Positions 53,589-64,000 of a stretch of 64,000 nucleotides of DNA are shown here, one piece after another. The translations under genes were made by a program, and so were the position numbers. Origin of the DNA: Stenotrophomonas sp. ZAC14D1_NAIMI4_1 (lineage in GTDB: Bacteria; Pseudomonadota; Gammaproteobacteria; Xanthomonadales; Xanthomonadaceae); contig NZ_CP026001.1 in assembly GCF_003086775.1 (NCBI RefSeq), positions 1,328,407 to 1,392,406 on the forward strand, written 5' to 3'. Position 1 is the stretch's first letter. Every line of letters begins with the position of its first letter. The notes beneath the pieces are model-generated. The model ran no database searches, had not been told where the DNA came from, and worked only from the letters and a program-made list of their open reading frames with translations.

Positions 53589-54347
53589 ATGCGGTTCGAC
53601 GTCATCACCCTGTTCCCCGAGTTCCTCGCCCAGTCCGCTGGGCTGGGTGTGGTCGGGCGCGCGCAGGAGAAGGGTCTTTTCAGCCTGCATGGCTGGAACC
53701 CCCGTGATTACGCCGAAGGCAACTACCGCCGGGTGGACGATCGTCCGTTCGGCGGTGGCCCGGGCATGGTGATGCTGATCGAGCCCTTGCAGGCCTGCCT
53801 GCAGGCGATCCGCGACGCCGACCCGACCCCGGCGCGGGTGATCTACCTCAGCCCGCAGGGCGCGCCGCTGACCCAGGCCAAGGTGCGGGAACTGGCGGCA
53901 TTGCCGCGCATGGTCCTGCTCTGCGGCCGTTACGAAGGCATCGACGAGCGCTTCCTGGAGGCCAACGTCGACGAGGAGATTTCCCTCGGCGATTACGTGC
54001 TGTCCGGCGGCGAGCTGGGCGCGGCGGTCATCATCGATGCCGTGGCCCGCCTGCAGGAAGGTGCCCTGAACGACGCCGAATCGGCGGCCCAGGACAGCTT
54101 CGAAGGCGAACTCGGCCTGCTCGACTGCCCGCATTACAGCCAGCCGGCCCAGCACCCGCTGGGTGACGTGCCGGACGTGCTGCGCTCGGGCAACCATGCG
54201 GCCATCGCCGCCTGGCGCCGCCAGCAGTCGTTGGCCCGTACCGCTGCGCGGCGGCCGGACCTGCTGGATGAACAGGCACTGGGCAAGGCCGACCGCAAGC
54301 TGCTGGACCAGGCCCGCCAGGCCCAGAAACAGAAGGCCAGCCCCTAG
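53589..54347 (+). CDS. trmD: tRNA (guanine-37-N1)-methyltransferase
   Basis: Methylates G37 of tRNAs reading CNN codons, 252 aa. The knotted SPOUT motifs are seen in [23 protein letters not shown] and [20 protein letters not shown] two codons earlier (53583) is an alternative start. 154 nt separate it from rplS; that gap shows no clear hairpin. Confidence 0.96.
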   Translation: MRFDVITLFPEFLAQSAGLGVVGRAQEKGLFSLHGWNPRDYAEGNYRRVDDRPFGGGPGMVMLIEPLQACLQAIRDADPTPARVIYLSPQGAPLTQAKVRELAALPRMVLLCGRYEGIDERFLEANVDEEISLGDYVLSGGELGAAVIIDAVARLQEGALNDAESAAQDSFEGELGLLDCPHYSQPAQHPLGDVPDVLRSGNHAAIAAWRRQQSLARTAARRPDLLDEQALGKADRKLLDQARQAQKQKASP

Positions 54348-54501
54348 CGCAGGGCTGGCTTTATCGGCTATCATGGCCAATTCCCGCCAGCCCCGGCTGG
54401 TGCGCGCAGTACCCACAACAAACGTGCAGCACAGTTCCGTGACTGCATGAGCCTACGTTGTCGACACGACACGACCACCCGAACAAGAATCGGTGTAACC
54501 C

Positions 54502-54903
54502 ATGAGCAAGCTGAACAAGTCCATCGTCGCGGAATTCGAATCCGCCCAGATCACCCGCGAACTGCCGAAGTTCAGCCAGGGCGACACCGTTGTCGTCAAC
54601 GTGAAGGTGAAGGAAGGTACCCGTGAGCGCGTGCAGGCCTATGAAGGCGTTGTCATCGCGACCAAGAACGGCGGCCTGAACTCCTCGTTCACCGTCCGCA
54701 AGATCTCGCACGGCTACGGCGTCGAGCGCGTCTTCCAGACCCACAGCGCCATCATCGATTCGGTCGAAGTGAAGCGTCGTGGTAAGGTCCGCGCCGGCAA
54801 GCTGTACTACCTGCGTGGCCTGGAAGGCAAGGCTGCCCGCATCAAGGAAGACCTGGCTGCCGCTGCCGCCGCCAAGGCTGCCCGTCTGGCCGAAAAGGCC
54901 TGA
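54502..54903 (+). CDS. rplS: 50S ribosomal protein L19
   Basis: L19 of 133 aa with an alanine/lysine-rich C-terminus ([17 protein letters not shown]). [20 protein letters not shown] and [20 protein letters not shown] are diagnostic. It ends the rpsP group and is followed by a hairpin. Confidence 0.97.
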   Translation: MSKLNKSIVAEFESAQITRELPKFSQGDTVVVNVKVKEGTRERVQAYEGVVIATKNGGLNSSFTVRKISHGYGVERVFQTHSAIIDSVEVKRRGKVRAGKLYYLRGLEGKAARIKEDLAAAAAAKAARLAEKA

Positions 54904-54927
54904 TAAACAACTTCGGTTGTTGCCGCG

Positions 54928-54955
54928 ACGGCCGCCTTCGGGCGGCCGTTTGCGT
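54928..54955 (+). terminator. Terminator-like hairpin after rplS
   Basis: ACGGCCGCC, loop TTCG, GGCGGCCGT, followed by TTGCGTTTG. A strong GC stem with a modest T-rich tail, 25 nt after the L19 stop. Confidence 0.75.
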
Positions 54956-54985
54956 TTGTGCATCCGCCGGCGCTATGGTCGCGGC

Positions 54986-55366
54986 ATGAGCACAGCCGAA
55001 CAGCGTTACCCGCCCAAGGTGCAGGCTGCCCTGCGCCATCTCGACCTTGCGGGCGTGCATCGCCGCCACTCGGCTCCGCCGCTGCATCGCCTGCTGTGGC
55101 GCATGGGCTTCAACGCGCCACCGCCGATCCTGGCCAGCGTGGCATCCAACGCACTGCTGATGGGTACCTGGTTCGCGGTGGGCTGGGGCGTGTTGATGTG
55201 GCTGCTGGTCTGGCGCAATACCCACATGCCGGCAGGGGGCGCGGTGTTCAGCGCGCTGCTGGCCGGCGTGCTTTTCGGCCTGCTGATGGCCGTCGTGATG
55301 CGCGTCATGCGCCTGCGCCGCGGTCTGCCGTTGTGGCGCGACCTGCCGGCTGCGCCAACCCGCTGA
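54986..55366 (+). CDS. Small inner-membrane protein (DUF6404-like)
   Basis: A protein of 126 aa with two transmembrane helices (about 49-76 and 83-105). The N-terminal part (LHRLLWRMGFNAPPPILAS) resembles DUF6404 proteins, in which a GxxxPPP turn precedes the first helix. Function unknown. GCTATGGTCGCGGC upstream lacks a good ribosome-binding site. Confidence 0.65.
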   Translation: MSTAEQRYPPKVQAALRHLDLAGVHRRHSAPPLHRLLWRMGFNAPPPILASVASNALLMGTWFAVGWGVLMWLLVWRNTHMPAGGAVFSALLAGVLFGLLMAVVMRVMRLRRGLPLWRDLPAAPTR

Positions 55367-55390
55367 CCCCGGACCACGGAGCGCCGCGCG

Positions 55391-55822
55391 ATGCCCGCCA
55401 AGCAAGCTGCCGCCGCTGCGCCGAAGCTGCTGTCCGGTGGCAATCCGCAGATCGCGAAAGGGGAGGGCGATGCTCCGGTCCAGGCCTACATCGCTGCCAT
55501 GCCCGGCTGGAAACGCGCTTTCGGCGAGCAGCTGGATGCGCTGATCACCGAGGCCATGCCCGGCGTGCACAAGGCGGTGCGCTGGAATTCGCCCATGTAC
55601 GGCGTCGCCGAAGGGCAGGGCTGGTTCCTCAGCTTCCATTGCTGCACCCGCTACATCAAGGTGGCGCTGTTCCATGGCACGCTGCTGAAGCCCGAGCCGC
55701 CCGAGCCCTCGCGGCAGGCCACCACCCGTTACCTGCACCTGTACGAAGACAGCGTGCTGGACCGGGCACAACTGCGGGACTGGCTGCAGCAGGTCCGTGA
55801 ACTGCCGGGCGTACGCTTCTAG
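55391..55822 (+). CDS. DUF1801 protein (first of a pair)
   Basis: A soluble protein of 143 aa of the YdhG/YjhX-like DUF1801 family: YIAAMPGWKRAFGEQLDALI and AVRWNSPMYGVAEGQGWFLS are characteristic. Such proteins have a SufE-like or iron-chaperone-like fold, but their function is unclear. 34 nt separate it from the next DUF1801 gene. Confidence 0.8.
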   Translation: MPAKQAAAAAPKLLSGGNPQIAKGEGDAPVQAYIAAMPGWKRAFGEQLDALITEAMPGVHKAVRWNSPMYGVAEGQGWFLSFHCCTRYIKVALFHGTLLKPEPPEPSRQATTRYLHLYEDSVLDRAQLRDWLQQVRELPGVRF

Positions 55823-55856
55823 TTTTCCTTTCCCACTGTTCCGCGTGAGCGCTGAC

Positions 55857-56264
55857 ATGCCCAGAAAAGCCCCGGAAACCCTCGAAGAAGCGAGCCCGGC
55901 CCCCGAACTGATCGATGCCCGCATCGCCGAACTCGGCGACTGGCGCGGCCAGGCCCTGGCCCGCGTGCGCGCGTTGATCCACGAAGCGTTGCCCGACGTG
56001 GAGGAGACCTGGAAGTGGCGCGGTACGCCGGTGTGGGAACACAACGGCATTCTCTGCACCGGCGAGAGCTACAAACAGGCGGTGAAACTGACCTTCGCCA
56101 ACGGCGCGGCCCTGCCGGATCCGAAGCAGCTGTTCAACGCCAGCCTGGAAGGCAACACCCGGCGCGCGATCGACATCCATGAAGGTGCGATGCCTGATGC
56201 GACGGCGTTCAAAGCCCTGATGCGAGCAGCCGCCAAGCACAACGCAGGCAAGAAGAAACGGTAG
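55857..56264 (+). CDS. DUF1801 protein (second of a pair)
   Basis: A protein of 135 aa related to its neighbour: RVRALIHEALPDVEETWKWR then GTPVWEHNGILCTGESYKQA. It ends in basic HNAGKKKR. Its TAG stop (56262-56264) is part of the GTAG that opens a SMAG unit, so the last codons may have been altered by insertion of the repeat. Confidence 0.8.
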   Translation: MPRKAPETLEEASPAPELIDARIAELGDWRGQALARVRALIHEALPDVEETWKWRGTPVWEHNGILCTGESYKQAVKLTFANGAALPDPKQLFNASLEGNTRRAIDIHEGAMPDATAFKALMRAAAKHNAGKKKR

Positions 56265-56372
56265 TGCCGGCCGCTGGCCGGCAACGCCCGTAGCACGTCC
56301 ACAAATCACGATGTTGCCGGCCAGCGGCCGGCACTACCGGTTGACAGCTGTGCAACGCCAGCCCGGCGCTAC
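56261..56372. repeat. SMAG units ending two convergent genes
   Basis: GTAG at 56261 (TGCCGGCCGCTGGCCGGCA) and an inverted unit ending in CTAC at 56334-56337, followed by a partial unit GCCCGGCGCTAC (CTAC 56369-56372). The first GTAG supplies the stop of the DUF1801 gene and the last CTAC supplies the stop of the MATE gene on the other strand. Confidence 0.85.
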
Positions 56373-57823
56373 CGGGCCACGGCGTCCGGGTCCGCCACCG
56401 GAGACGGCGGGCAGGCCGGGATTTCCGATGGCGTGGCCACGTGTTCTGCCGGTGGCGGGGTGATCATCTTCGCCTTGCGCCAGCCACCCCAGCGGTAATA
56501 CGCCAGCGACAGCAGCATCGACACCAGCGAGCCGGCCGGGAAGCTCCACCAGATCGCATCAGCGCCCCAGTACGGCTGCAGGAACTCGGCGAAGGGCACG
56601 CGCACGCCCCACAGCGAGGCGGCCAGGATCAGCAATGGCGGAATGACCGCGCCGGTGGAGCGGACCACACCGGAAATGACGAAGCTGACGCCGAAGAACA
56701 GGAACGAACCGATCACGATGTGGTTGAGGTGGCGGGCGATCTGCAGCGATTCGCTGCCCTGCGGCAGGAACAGCGCCAGCGAATACTGGTCCAGCAGCAC
56801 CAGCGGCAGGATCAGTGCACCGGTCAGCAGGAAGTTGAACAGGATGCCCTGGCGCGCGGTCCCGCGGACACGATCCCAGCGCTGCGCGCCGACGTTCTGT
56901 GCCGCCATCGACGAACACGCCGCGCCGATGGCCATCGCCGGCATCTGCACGTAGTTCCACAGCTGCAGCGACGCACCATAGGCGGCACCGGTGGCCGTGC
57001 CGTACTGGTTGACCATGGTCATCAGCAGGATGACCGACAGCGAGATCAGCACCATCTGCAGGCCCATCGGCACGCCCTTGACCACCAGCGCACGCAGGAT
57101 GGTCAGGTCGAGCTTGAACAGGTGCATGTCGGCACGCCCCAGCCACAGCGTGTGCCGCTTGTGCCGCATGTACAGCAGCAGGCCGGTCAGCGACAGCGTC
57201 TGCGACGCCAGCGTCGCCCAGGCCGAGCCGGCAATGCCCAGTGCCGGGAACGGGCCGAGGCCGAAGATCAGCACCGGGTTCAACGCGATATCCAGCAGCA
57301 CCGACACCAGCAGGAAGCGGAACGGCGTGCGCGAATCACCGGCACCGCGCAGGGCGGCGCTGAGGAAGGCGAATGCGTACAGCGTCGGCATGGCCAGGAA
57401 GATGATGCGCAGGTAGGCCTCGGCCAGCGGCAGCGAGGCGGCCGGCGTGCCCATCGCGGCCAGCAGCGGGTGGGCCAGGAACCAGCCCGCGATGGCGATG
57501 ATCACCGACAGGCCGATGAAGAAGGTGGCACTGGTGCCGACCACGCGGCGGGCCTGGGCGATGTCGCGTGCGCCGATGGCCTGGCCGATCAGGATGGTCG
57601 AGGCCATGCCGAAACCGAACACCGAGCCGATCAGGAAGAACATGATGTTGTTGGCATTGGCCGTGGCGGTCAGCGCCGCCTCGCCGAGGAAGCGCCCCAC
57701 CCACACCGCATTCACCGAACCGTTCAGCGACTGGGCGATGTTGCCTGCCAGGATCGGCAGCGCGAACAGCAGCAGGTTGCGGCCGATGGGGCCGGAGGTC
57801 AGGTCGAGCGGCGCTTTGGCCAT
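56369..57823 (-). CDS. MATE-family multidrug efflux transporter
   Basis: An inner-membrane antiporter of 484 aa with twelve predicted helices. Typical MATE segments are LLLFALPILAGNIAQSLNG, VWVGRFLGEAALTA and ALRGAGDSRTPFRFLLVS. It probably exports cationic compounds using Na+ or H+. The start is ATG at 57823 (MAKAPLDLTSGPIGRNLL). The C-terminal 35 residues are a hydrophilic, proline-rich tail beyond the usual core, and its stop lies in a SMAG unit. Confidence 0.9.
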   Translation of the reverse strand: MAKAPLDLTSGPIGRNLLLFALPILAGNIAQSLNGSVNAVWVGRFLGEAALTATANANNIMFFLIGSVFGFGMASTILIGQAIGARDIAQARRVVGTSATFFIGLSVIIAIAGWFLAHPLLAAMGTPAASLPLAEAYLRIIFLAMPTLYAFAFLSAALRGAGDSRTPFRFLLVSVLLDIALNPVLIFGLGPFPALGIAGSAWATLASQTLSLTGLLLYMRHKRHTLWLGRADMHLFKLDLTILRALVVKGVPMGLQMVLISLSVILLMTMVNQYGTATGAAYGASLQLWNYVQMPAMAIGAACSSMAAQNVGAQRWDRVRGTARQGILFNFLLTGALILPLVLLDQYSLALFLPQGSESLQIARHLNHIVIGSFLFFGVSFVISGVVRSTGAVIPPLLILAASLWGVRVPFAEFLQPYWGADAIWWSFPAGSLVSMLLSLAYYRWGGWRKAKMITPPPAEHVATPSEIPACPPSPVADPDAVAR

Positions 57824-57885
57824 GGGCTGGTGATCGATTCCCGGGAGGCGCACACTAGCATCAAGCCGGTTTGCGGGGTGTGGCA

Positions 57886-58122
57886 ATGCATCAACGACAA
57901 CAGCTGGCGCGGCACTGCGTGGGGGCCTTGATCGTGGCCACGCTGGCCGCATGTTCGACGGGTGACCGGCTGGGTGATGCCCAGGTGCGGCCCGCCGACC
58001 GCGCTGAGTGCCTGGTCGGCAACCAGCGCCAGGACCTGGCGGGCACGCCGACGTTGATGGGGGGCACTGGCTGCCGCAGCGACCCCGCCAACCCGCGACC
58101 CCTGAACAAGCGCACGGAGTAG
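57886..58122 (+). CDS. Small putative lipoprotein
   Basis: A protein of 78 aa. The signal peptide has the lipobox LAAC (cysteine about residue 23), then STGDRLGDAQ. A CxxG ... GTGC pair could form a disulphide. Function unknown. It lies between the divergent MATE gene and hslR. Confidence 0.6.
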   Translation: MHQRQQLARHCVGALIVATLAACSTGDRLGDAQVRPADRAECLVGNQRQDLAGTPTLMGGTGCRSDPANPRPLNKRTE

Positions 58123-58131
58123 TACCTGCCG

Positions 58132-58539
58132 ATGTCCGAGCTTTCCCCGCTGTCGCCCAGTGTCCGCCTGGATATCTGGTTGTGGGCGGCCCGCTTCTAC
58201 AAGACCCGCAGCCTGGCCAAGCAGGCCATTGAAACCGGCAAGGTGGCCGTGGCCGGGCAGCGCCCGAAATCCTCGCGCGCGGTGCGCGTGGGCGAGCAGC
58301 TGCAGGTGGACCGCGGCGAAGAGCATTTCGAGGTGCAGGTGCTGGGAGTGAGCGACCAGCGCGGCCCGGCGCCGGTGGCGCAGCAGCTGTATGCCGAAAG
58401 CGAGGCGTCCAAGGCGCGCCGTGCCGAACAGCGCGCGCTGCGCATCGCCGCCCGCGATGGTTTCCAGCCGCCGGAGCACAAGCCGGACAAGCGCGCGCGG
58501 CGGTTGATCCGCGCATTGGGCGATCTGGACGCGCTTTGA
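58132..58539 (+). CDS. hslR: Heat-shock protein Hsp15 (S4-domain RNA-binding)
   Basis: A protein of 135 aa that binds free 50S subunits carrying nascent chains. The S4 domain is RLDIWLWAARFYKTRSLAK then QAIETGKVAVAGQRPKSSRAV. The C-terminus is basic and helical. It begins 9 nt after the lipoprotein stop, with AGTAGTACCTGCCG upstream. Confidence 0.9.
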   Translation: MSELSPLSPSVRLDIWLWAARFYKTRSLAKQAIETGKVAVAGQRPKSSRAVRVGEQLQVDRGEEHFEVQVLGVSDQRGPAPVAQQLYAESEASKARRAEQRALRIAARDGFQPPEHKPDKRARRLIRALGDLDAL

Positions 58540-58542
58540 CCG

Positions 58543-58630
58543 AGAGCGTGCGAACCAACGGTTCGCACCCACCAGAGCGGGCGGTTCGCACCCACCAGGG
58601 CGCGTCGGTAGCGCCGGGCCATGCCCGGCG
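58543..58630. repeat. Intergenic block: GTGCGAACC hairpin plus SMAG (copy 1)
   Basis: GTGCGAACC-AAC-GGTTCGCAC (58548-58568) is a perfect hairpin, followed by CACCAGAGCG, a second half-site GGTTCGCACCCACCAG, and a SMAG unit (GTAG 58608, palindrome to 58630). Nearly the same block occurs at 59924-59988 on the other side of the GH5 gene. Confidence 0.8.
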
Positions 58631-58712
58631 GGCGTGCGCTGTCTCGCGCACACTCAGCCAGCGTTGGGTTTGTGCCGCGCACGTTGGATCTTCCTCTTCA
58701 TGGAAGACCCGC

Positions 58713-59906
58713 ATGTTCCTCCGCCGCACCCTGCTGTGCCTGGCCCTCGCCACCGCCGCTCCGGCCTTCGCCGCTGACATCACCTTCTGGGATACGCCGC
58801 AGCGCGGTGGCAACAGCTTCAACGAGAATCCGCCCGATCGTGCCTATTTCCAGGCGCTGCGGGACACCGGCGCGACCTGGGTGCGGTTGAGCCCGGACAA
58901 GTGGAAAAGTGCCGGCGGCCGCGACTTCCTGATGGGCGATGCCGACAACTACCAGGGGCTGGTGCAGGCCGACGTGGCCACCCTGCGCCGTGCGCTGGAT
59001 GACGCCAATGCCTCGGGCCTGAAGGTGGTGCTGGTGCCGCTGTCGCTGCCCCTGCTGCGCTGGAAGCAGAAGAACAATGACGTGGTCGACCAGCGGTTGT
59101 GGCAGTCGATGGACAACCACCTGCCTGCGCAGCGCTTCTGGCACGACCTGGCCACCGCGTTGAAGGGCCACCCCGCGCTGGCCGCCTACAACCTCATCAA
59201 CGAGCCGGCGCCGGAATACGGCACTGCGCTGGCCGAACATGCCCCGCGCGAGGCGATGAAGCAGTGGTATGCCGATGTGGAGGACGGTCCGCGCGATCTG
59301 CGCGTGCTCTACCGCGGGCTGATCGCCAGCGTGCGTGCGGTGGATGCGGACATGCCGCTGATGCTCGATGCCGGCTGGTATGCGGCGGCGGATGCCTTCG
59401 ATTACTGGCCGGCGCCGCTGGACGATACGAAGCTGCTGTACAGCGTGCACATGTACGAGCCCTATGCGGCCACCAGTGCGCCCAACCAGAAGCGCGCCAC
59501 GCCTTACCGCTATCCGGCCGTGGTGCCGTTCGGCGCGGGAAAGCAGCGCTGGGATGCGGAGCGCGTGCGCAGTTACCTGCAGCAGCCGATGGACTGGGCG
59601 AAGACCCATGGCATCGGTGCGAACCGGATGGTGATCGGTGAGTTCGGCTGCATGCGCCGCTGGCCGGATTGTGGCGCCTACCTGCGTGACGTGCTGGCCG
59701 TGGCCGAGCAGCAGCAGGTGCACTGGGCGTTCTATGCCTTCCGCGAGGATGGCTGGGATGGCATGGATTACGAACTGGGCGACAAGGCGCTGCCGTGGTC
59801 GTACTGGCAGGCGCTGGAGAAGGGTGAGGCGGTGAAGCCACCGCGGTCGCTGCAGGCGCCGTTGTTTGCGCCGATCCTGCAGCGGTTGAAAGACGGGGTG
59901 CGTTGA
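58713..59906 (+). CDS. Secreted glycoside hydrolase family 5 (cellulase-like)
   Basis: A secreted endoglucanase/mannanase-type enzyme of 397 aa. A signal peptide covers about 1-21 (LALATAAPAFA). The GH5 acid/base Glu is in AAYNLINEPAPEYG, and the nucleophile Glu is in MVIGEFGCMRRW. SVHMYEPY is also typical. ATG 58713 is chosen as the start of the signal peptide. It is flanked by almost identical intergenic palindromic blocks. The substrate is not determinable. Confidence 0.88.
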   Translation: MFLRRTLLCLALATAAPAFAADITFWDTPQRGGNSFNENPPDRAYFQALRDTGATWVRLSPDKWKSAGGRDFLMGDADNYQGLVQADVATLRRALDDANASGLKVVLVPLSLPLLRWKQKNNDVVDQRLWQSMDNHLPAQRFWHDLATALKGHPALAAYNLINEPAPEYGTALAEHAPREAMKQWYADVEDGPRDLRVLYRGLIASVRAVDADMPLMLDAGWYAAADAFDYWPAPLDDTKLLYSVHMYEPYAATSAPNQKRATPYRYPAVVPFGAGKQRWDAERVRSYLQQPMDWAKTHGIGANRMVIGEFGCMRRWPDCGAYLRDVLAVAEQQQVHWAFYAFREDGWDGMDYELGDKALPWSYWQALEKGEAVKPPRSLQAPLFAPILQRLKDGVR

Positions 59907-59923
59907 AAGCGTAGCGGCTGCGG

Positions 59924-59988
59924 AGAGCGTGCGAACCAACGGTTCGCACCCACTAGAGCGCCGGGGTAGCGCCGGGGCATGCCCGGCG
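59924..59988. repeat. Intergenic block: GTGCGAACC hairpin plus SMAG (copy 2)
   Basis: GTGCGAACC-AAC-GGTTCGCAC (59929-59949) then CCACTAGAGCG and a SMAG unit (GTAG 59966, to 59988). About 38 bp are nearly identical to 58543-58580. The copy lies between the GH5 gene and the convergent katG. Confidence 0.8.
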
Positions 59989-60003
59989 ACCACCCGGATC
60001 ACC

Positions 60004-62250
<2,247 letters not shown>

Positions 62251-62297
62251 CTACCTGTGGACTGGCGAAAGGTGGAATCGGGGGAGGCCTGACCACC

Positions 62298-62360
62298 ATA
62301 GGTGGCGCCTACTGATGGGTAAATTCGATTGATTCAACCGATGCGATAGTGGCGGCCTAT
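62298..62360 (-). promoter_or_regulatory. OxyR-like sites upstream of katG
   Basis: Two ATAG-N7-CTAY elements: ATAG-GTGGCGC-CTAC (62298-62312) and ATAG-TGGCGGC-CTAT (62346-62360). OxyR sites are built from such ATAG-N7-CTAT units. The two are 48 bp apart rather than 22, so they would be two separate dimer sites. They are 54 and 102 bp upstream of the katG start. Function is inferred. Confidence 0.5.
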
Positions 62361-62390
62361 CAAGGGCAGGGCTTGGACCGTTGTGCGCGA

Positions 62391-62999
62391 TCAGCGCTTG
62401 AGCAGGCCCGCACCGAGCTTGAGCAGATCGCTGGCACCGAACTGGCCATCGCCGTCCTGGTCGAGTGCGCCCCCCAGCAGGCTGCCGAGGCCGCCGCCAG
62501 CGTGCTGGGCTTCCTGGCCGAGGGCCGAGCTGAGTTCGCCGGCATTGCCCTGCTGGGCAAAGCGCTGGGCCAGGAACGACATGACGATGGGGGCGAGGAT
62601 GGCCAGCAGCTTGCCGGTGGTGCCGCTGTCCAGGCCGGTCTTCTGGCCGAGCAGCTCGGCCGCCTGCGGCTGCTGGCCGCCGAATACATGGCCGAGGATG
62701 CCGGCGCCGTCGGTGGCACCGCTGCCACCACCGCCCATCACCGCGCCGAGGATGCCGCCCAGGTCGAAACCGCCGCCGCCGCCGCCAAGATGATCGCGCT
62801 GCAGTGCATTGAGCAGTGACTGCGCGCCCTGCGGCTCACTGGCGTTCTGGCCCATCGCGCCCAGCAGCAGCGGCAGCGCGCTGCCCACCGCCCGGGTGGT
62901 CTGGCTGCTGTCCAGGCCGAGCTGCTGGGACACCTGCTGCAGGCCTTGCCCCTGCTGCAGCTGCTGGAAGAGGGAAGCGGCGAGGGATTCGGTGTTCAC
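62391..62999 (-). CDS. DUF937 (YidB-like) protein with EF-hand-like loop
   Basis: A protein of 202 aa of the DUF937/YidB type, with long low-complexity Gly, Gln and Ala stretches (RDHLGGGGGGFDLGGILG). The C-terminal part has a calcium-binding-like loop LDQDGDGQFGASDLLK. No signal peptide. The GTG start at 62999 is preferred over the longer frame to 63074. Function unknown. Confidence 0.72.
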   Translation of the reverse strand: MNTESLAASLFQQLQQGQGLQQVSQQLGLDSSQTTRAVGSALPLLLGAMGQNASEPQGAQSLLNALQRDHLGGGGGGFDLGGILGAVMGGGGSGATDGAGILGHVFGGQQPQAAELLGQKTGLDSGTTGKLLAILAPIVMSFLAQRFAQQGNAGELSSALGQEAQHAGGGLGSLLGGALDQDGDGQFGASDLLKLGAGLLKR

Positions 63000-63071
63000 G
63001 GCGGTCTCCGTTCTGTGAAGGAAGGACCGCCCGAGCATAACGCCGGGTACACGACGGAAATGCGAAGGGTT

Positions 63072-63101
63072 CATGGCGCCGGGCGAGGGCCCGGCGCCAT
63101 G
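63072..63101. terminator. Perfect hairpin after mutS
   Basis: CATGGCGCCGGGC and GCCCGGCGCCATG form a 13-bp perfect stem around GAGG, 10 nt downstream of the mutS stop. There is no T-run, so terminator efficiency is uncertain; it has no GTAG end and is not a SMAG unit. Confidence 0.55.
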
Positions 63102-63111
63102 TCAAACCCGC

Positions 63112-64000
63112 TTACAACAACGTCTTCAACCGGTACAGGGCTTCCAGCGCCTGCTTCGGGGTCAGCTCGTCCGGGTCGATCGCGGCCAGCGCTTCCTGCG
63201 CCTTGCTGGCCGGTGCGCTGAACAGGCCGAACTGCTGCGGTGCATCCAGCGCCTGCGGCGAGACTTCAGCGGCATGGCTTTCGCCACCGCGCTGTTCCAG
63301 CTCGGCCAGGCGACGGCGGGCCTGCGCCACGGTCGCCCGCGGCAGGCCGGCCAGCGCGGCCACCTGCAGGCCGAAGCTGCGGTTGGCCGGGCCATCCTTC
63401 ACCGCGTGCATGAACACCAGTGCTTCACCGTGCTCGACCGCATCCAGGTGCACGTTGGCGATGCCGCTGCGGCCCCCTTCGTGCTGTTCGTCGGCCAGTG
63501 CGGTCAGTTCGAAGTAGTGGGTGGCGAACAGCGTATAGCAGCGATTCTGGTAGGCCAGGTGGCGGGCCACCGCGTCGGCCAGCGCCAGGCCATCGTAGGT
63601 GGACGTGCCACGGCCGATCTCGTCCATCAGCACCAGCGAATGCGCGGTGGCGTGGTGGAGGATGTAGCTGGTCTCGGCCATCTCGACCATGAAGGTCGAT
63701 TGCCCGCGGGCCAGGTCATCGCCGGCGCCGATGCGGGTGAGGATGCGGTCGATCGGGCCGATCAGCGCGCGGCTGGCCGGCACGAAGCTGCCGATGTGGG
63801 CCAGCAGCACGATCAGCGCGTTCTGCCGCATGTAGGTCGATTTACCGCCCATGTTCGGGCCGGTGATGACCAGCATGCGACGGTCCGGATGCAGGTCCAG
63901 ATCATTCGGCTCGAACGGCTGTTCGCGCACGGCTTCGACCACCGGGTGGCGGCCGCGTTCGATCTTCAGGCAGGGCTCGGCCTGCAGTTCCGGGCGCGCC
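63112..64000 (-). CDS. mutS: DNA mismatch repair protein MutS (3' part)
   Basis: C-terminal 296 codons of MutS; the gene continues beyond the right edge of the window. Walker [10 protein letters not shown], Walker [16 protein letters not shown] and the switch motif [10 protein letters not shown] are present. The reading frame is open to 64000 with the sequence [20 protein letters not shown] just inside the edge. The C-terminal end ([17 protein letters not shown]) is typical. Only the 5' part is missing. Confidence 0.96.
   Translation of the reverse strand, partial: ARPELQAEPCLKIERGRHPVVEAVREQPFEPNDLDLHPDRRMLVITGPNMGGKSTYMRQNALIVLLAHIGSFVPASRALIGPIDRILTRIGAGDDLARGQSTFMVEMAETSYILHHATAHSLVLMDEIGRGTSTYDGLALADAVARHLAYQNRCYTLFATHYFELTALADEQHEGGRSGIANVHLDAVEHGEALVFMHAVKDGPANRSFGLQVAALAGLPRATVAQARRRLAELEQRGGESHAAEVSPQALDAPQQFGLFSAPASKAQEALAAIDPDELTPKQALEALYRLKTLL

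Overview
The window is a high-GC chromosomal segment from a gammaproteobacterium of the Xanthomonadaceae, most likely a Stenotrophomonas (maltophilia-like) strain. The main evidence is the many extragenic palindromes that begin with GTAG (the SMAG family typical of S. maltophilia), together with the Xanthomonadaceae-style gene orders murJ-ribF-ileS-lspA-ispH and rpsP-rimM-trmD-rplS and a cyoABCD quinol oxidase. This assignment comes from reading the sequence; no database was searched.

Layout. 1-7064: murJ-ribF-ileS-lspA-ispH (peptidoglycan lipid II flippase, flavin synthesis, isoleucyl-tRNA synthetase, lipoprotein signal peptidase, isoprenoid synthesis), the last four closely packed. 7279-11549: secreted M61 peptidase, YhhN membrane protein, periplasmic trehalase. 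11764-16113: cell-surface signalling set (ECF sigma, FecR anti-sigma, STN-containing TonB-dependent receptor), divergent from an autotransporter (16276-19161) whose passenger starts with a ClpP/crotonase-like domain. 19236-20352: D-lactate dehydrogenase-like gene and tRNA-Thr(CGT).

20353-34673 is an accessory region. Its first part (about 20.4-26 kb) is visibly AT-richer and holds an HNH protein, a DUF2971-like protein, two diverged copies of the 5' end of a tyrosine integrase with the same upstream sequence, a transglutaminase-like protein, a lipoprotein and unknown genes. Then comes a tightly coupled four-gene operon (26730-31279): TerY-like vWA protein, PP2C phosphatase, membrane-anchored protein kinase with a zinc ribbon, and a membrane protein ending in a TonB-C-like domain. 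It is followed by a possible immunity gene flanked by diverged 70-bp direct repeats and two unknown genes.

34674-38699: cyoABCD with histidine-rich tails on three subunits. 39063-44733: MHYT-GGDEF-EAL protein, radA, and a divergent HSP90-family ATPase; the last is followed by a 768-aa TPR-like protein (44790-47096), possibly a chaperone/co-chaperone pair. 47276-50658: secreted protein, CcsA/YpjD-like membrane protein, ffh, lipoprotein. 50777-52632: nitronate monooxygenase and a class IV aminotransferase. 52763-54903: rpsP-rimM-trmD-rplS. 54986-58539: small membrane protein, two DUF1801 proteins, MATE transporter, lipoprotein, Hsp15. 58713-64000: GH5 glycosidase between repeated intergenic blocks, katG with OxyR-like sites, a DUF937 protein and the 3' part of mutS, which runs off the window.

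The best candidates for something new are the vWA-phosphatase-kinase-TonB operon, the HSP90-like/TPR pair, the ClpP-like autotransporter next to a surface-signalling system, and the integrase-remnant island.
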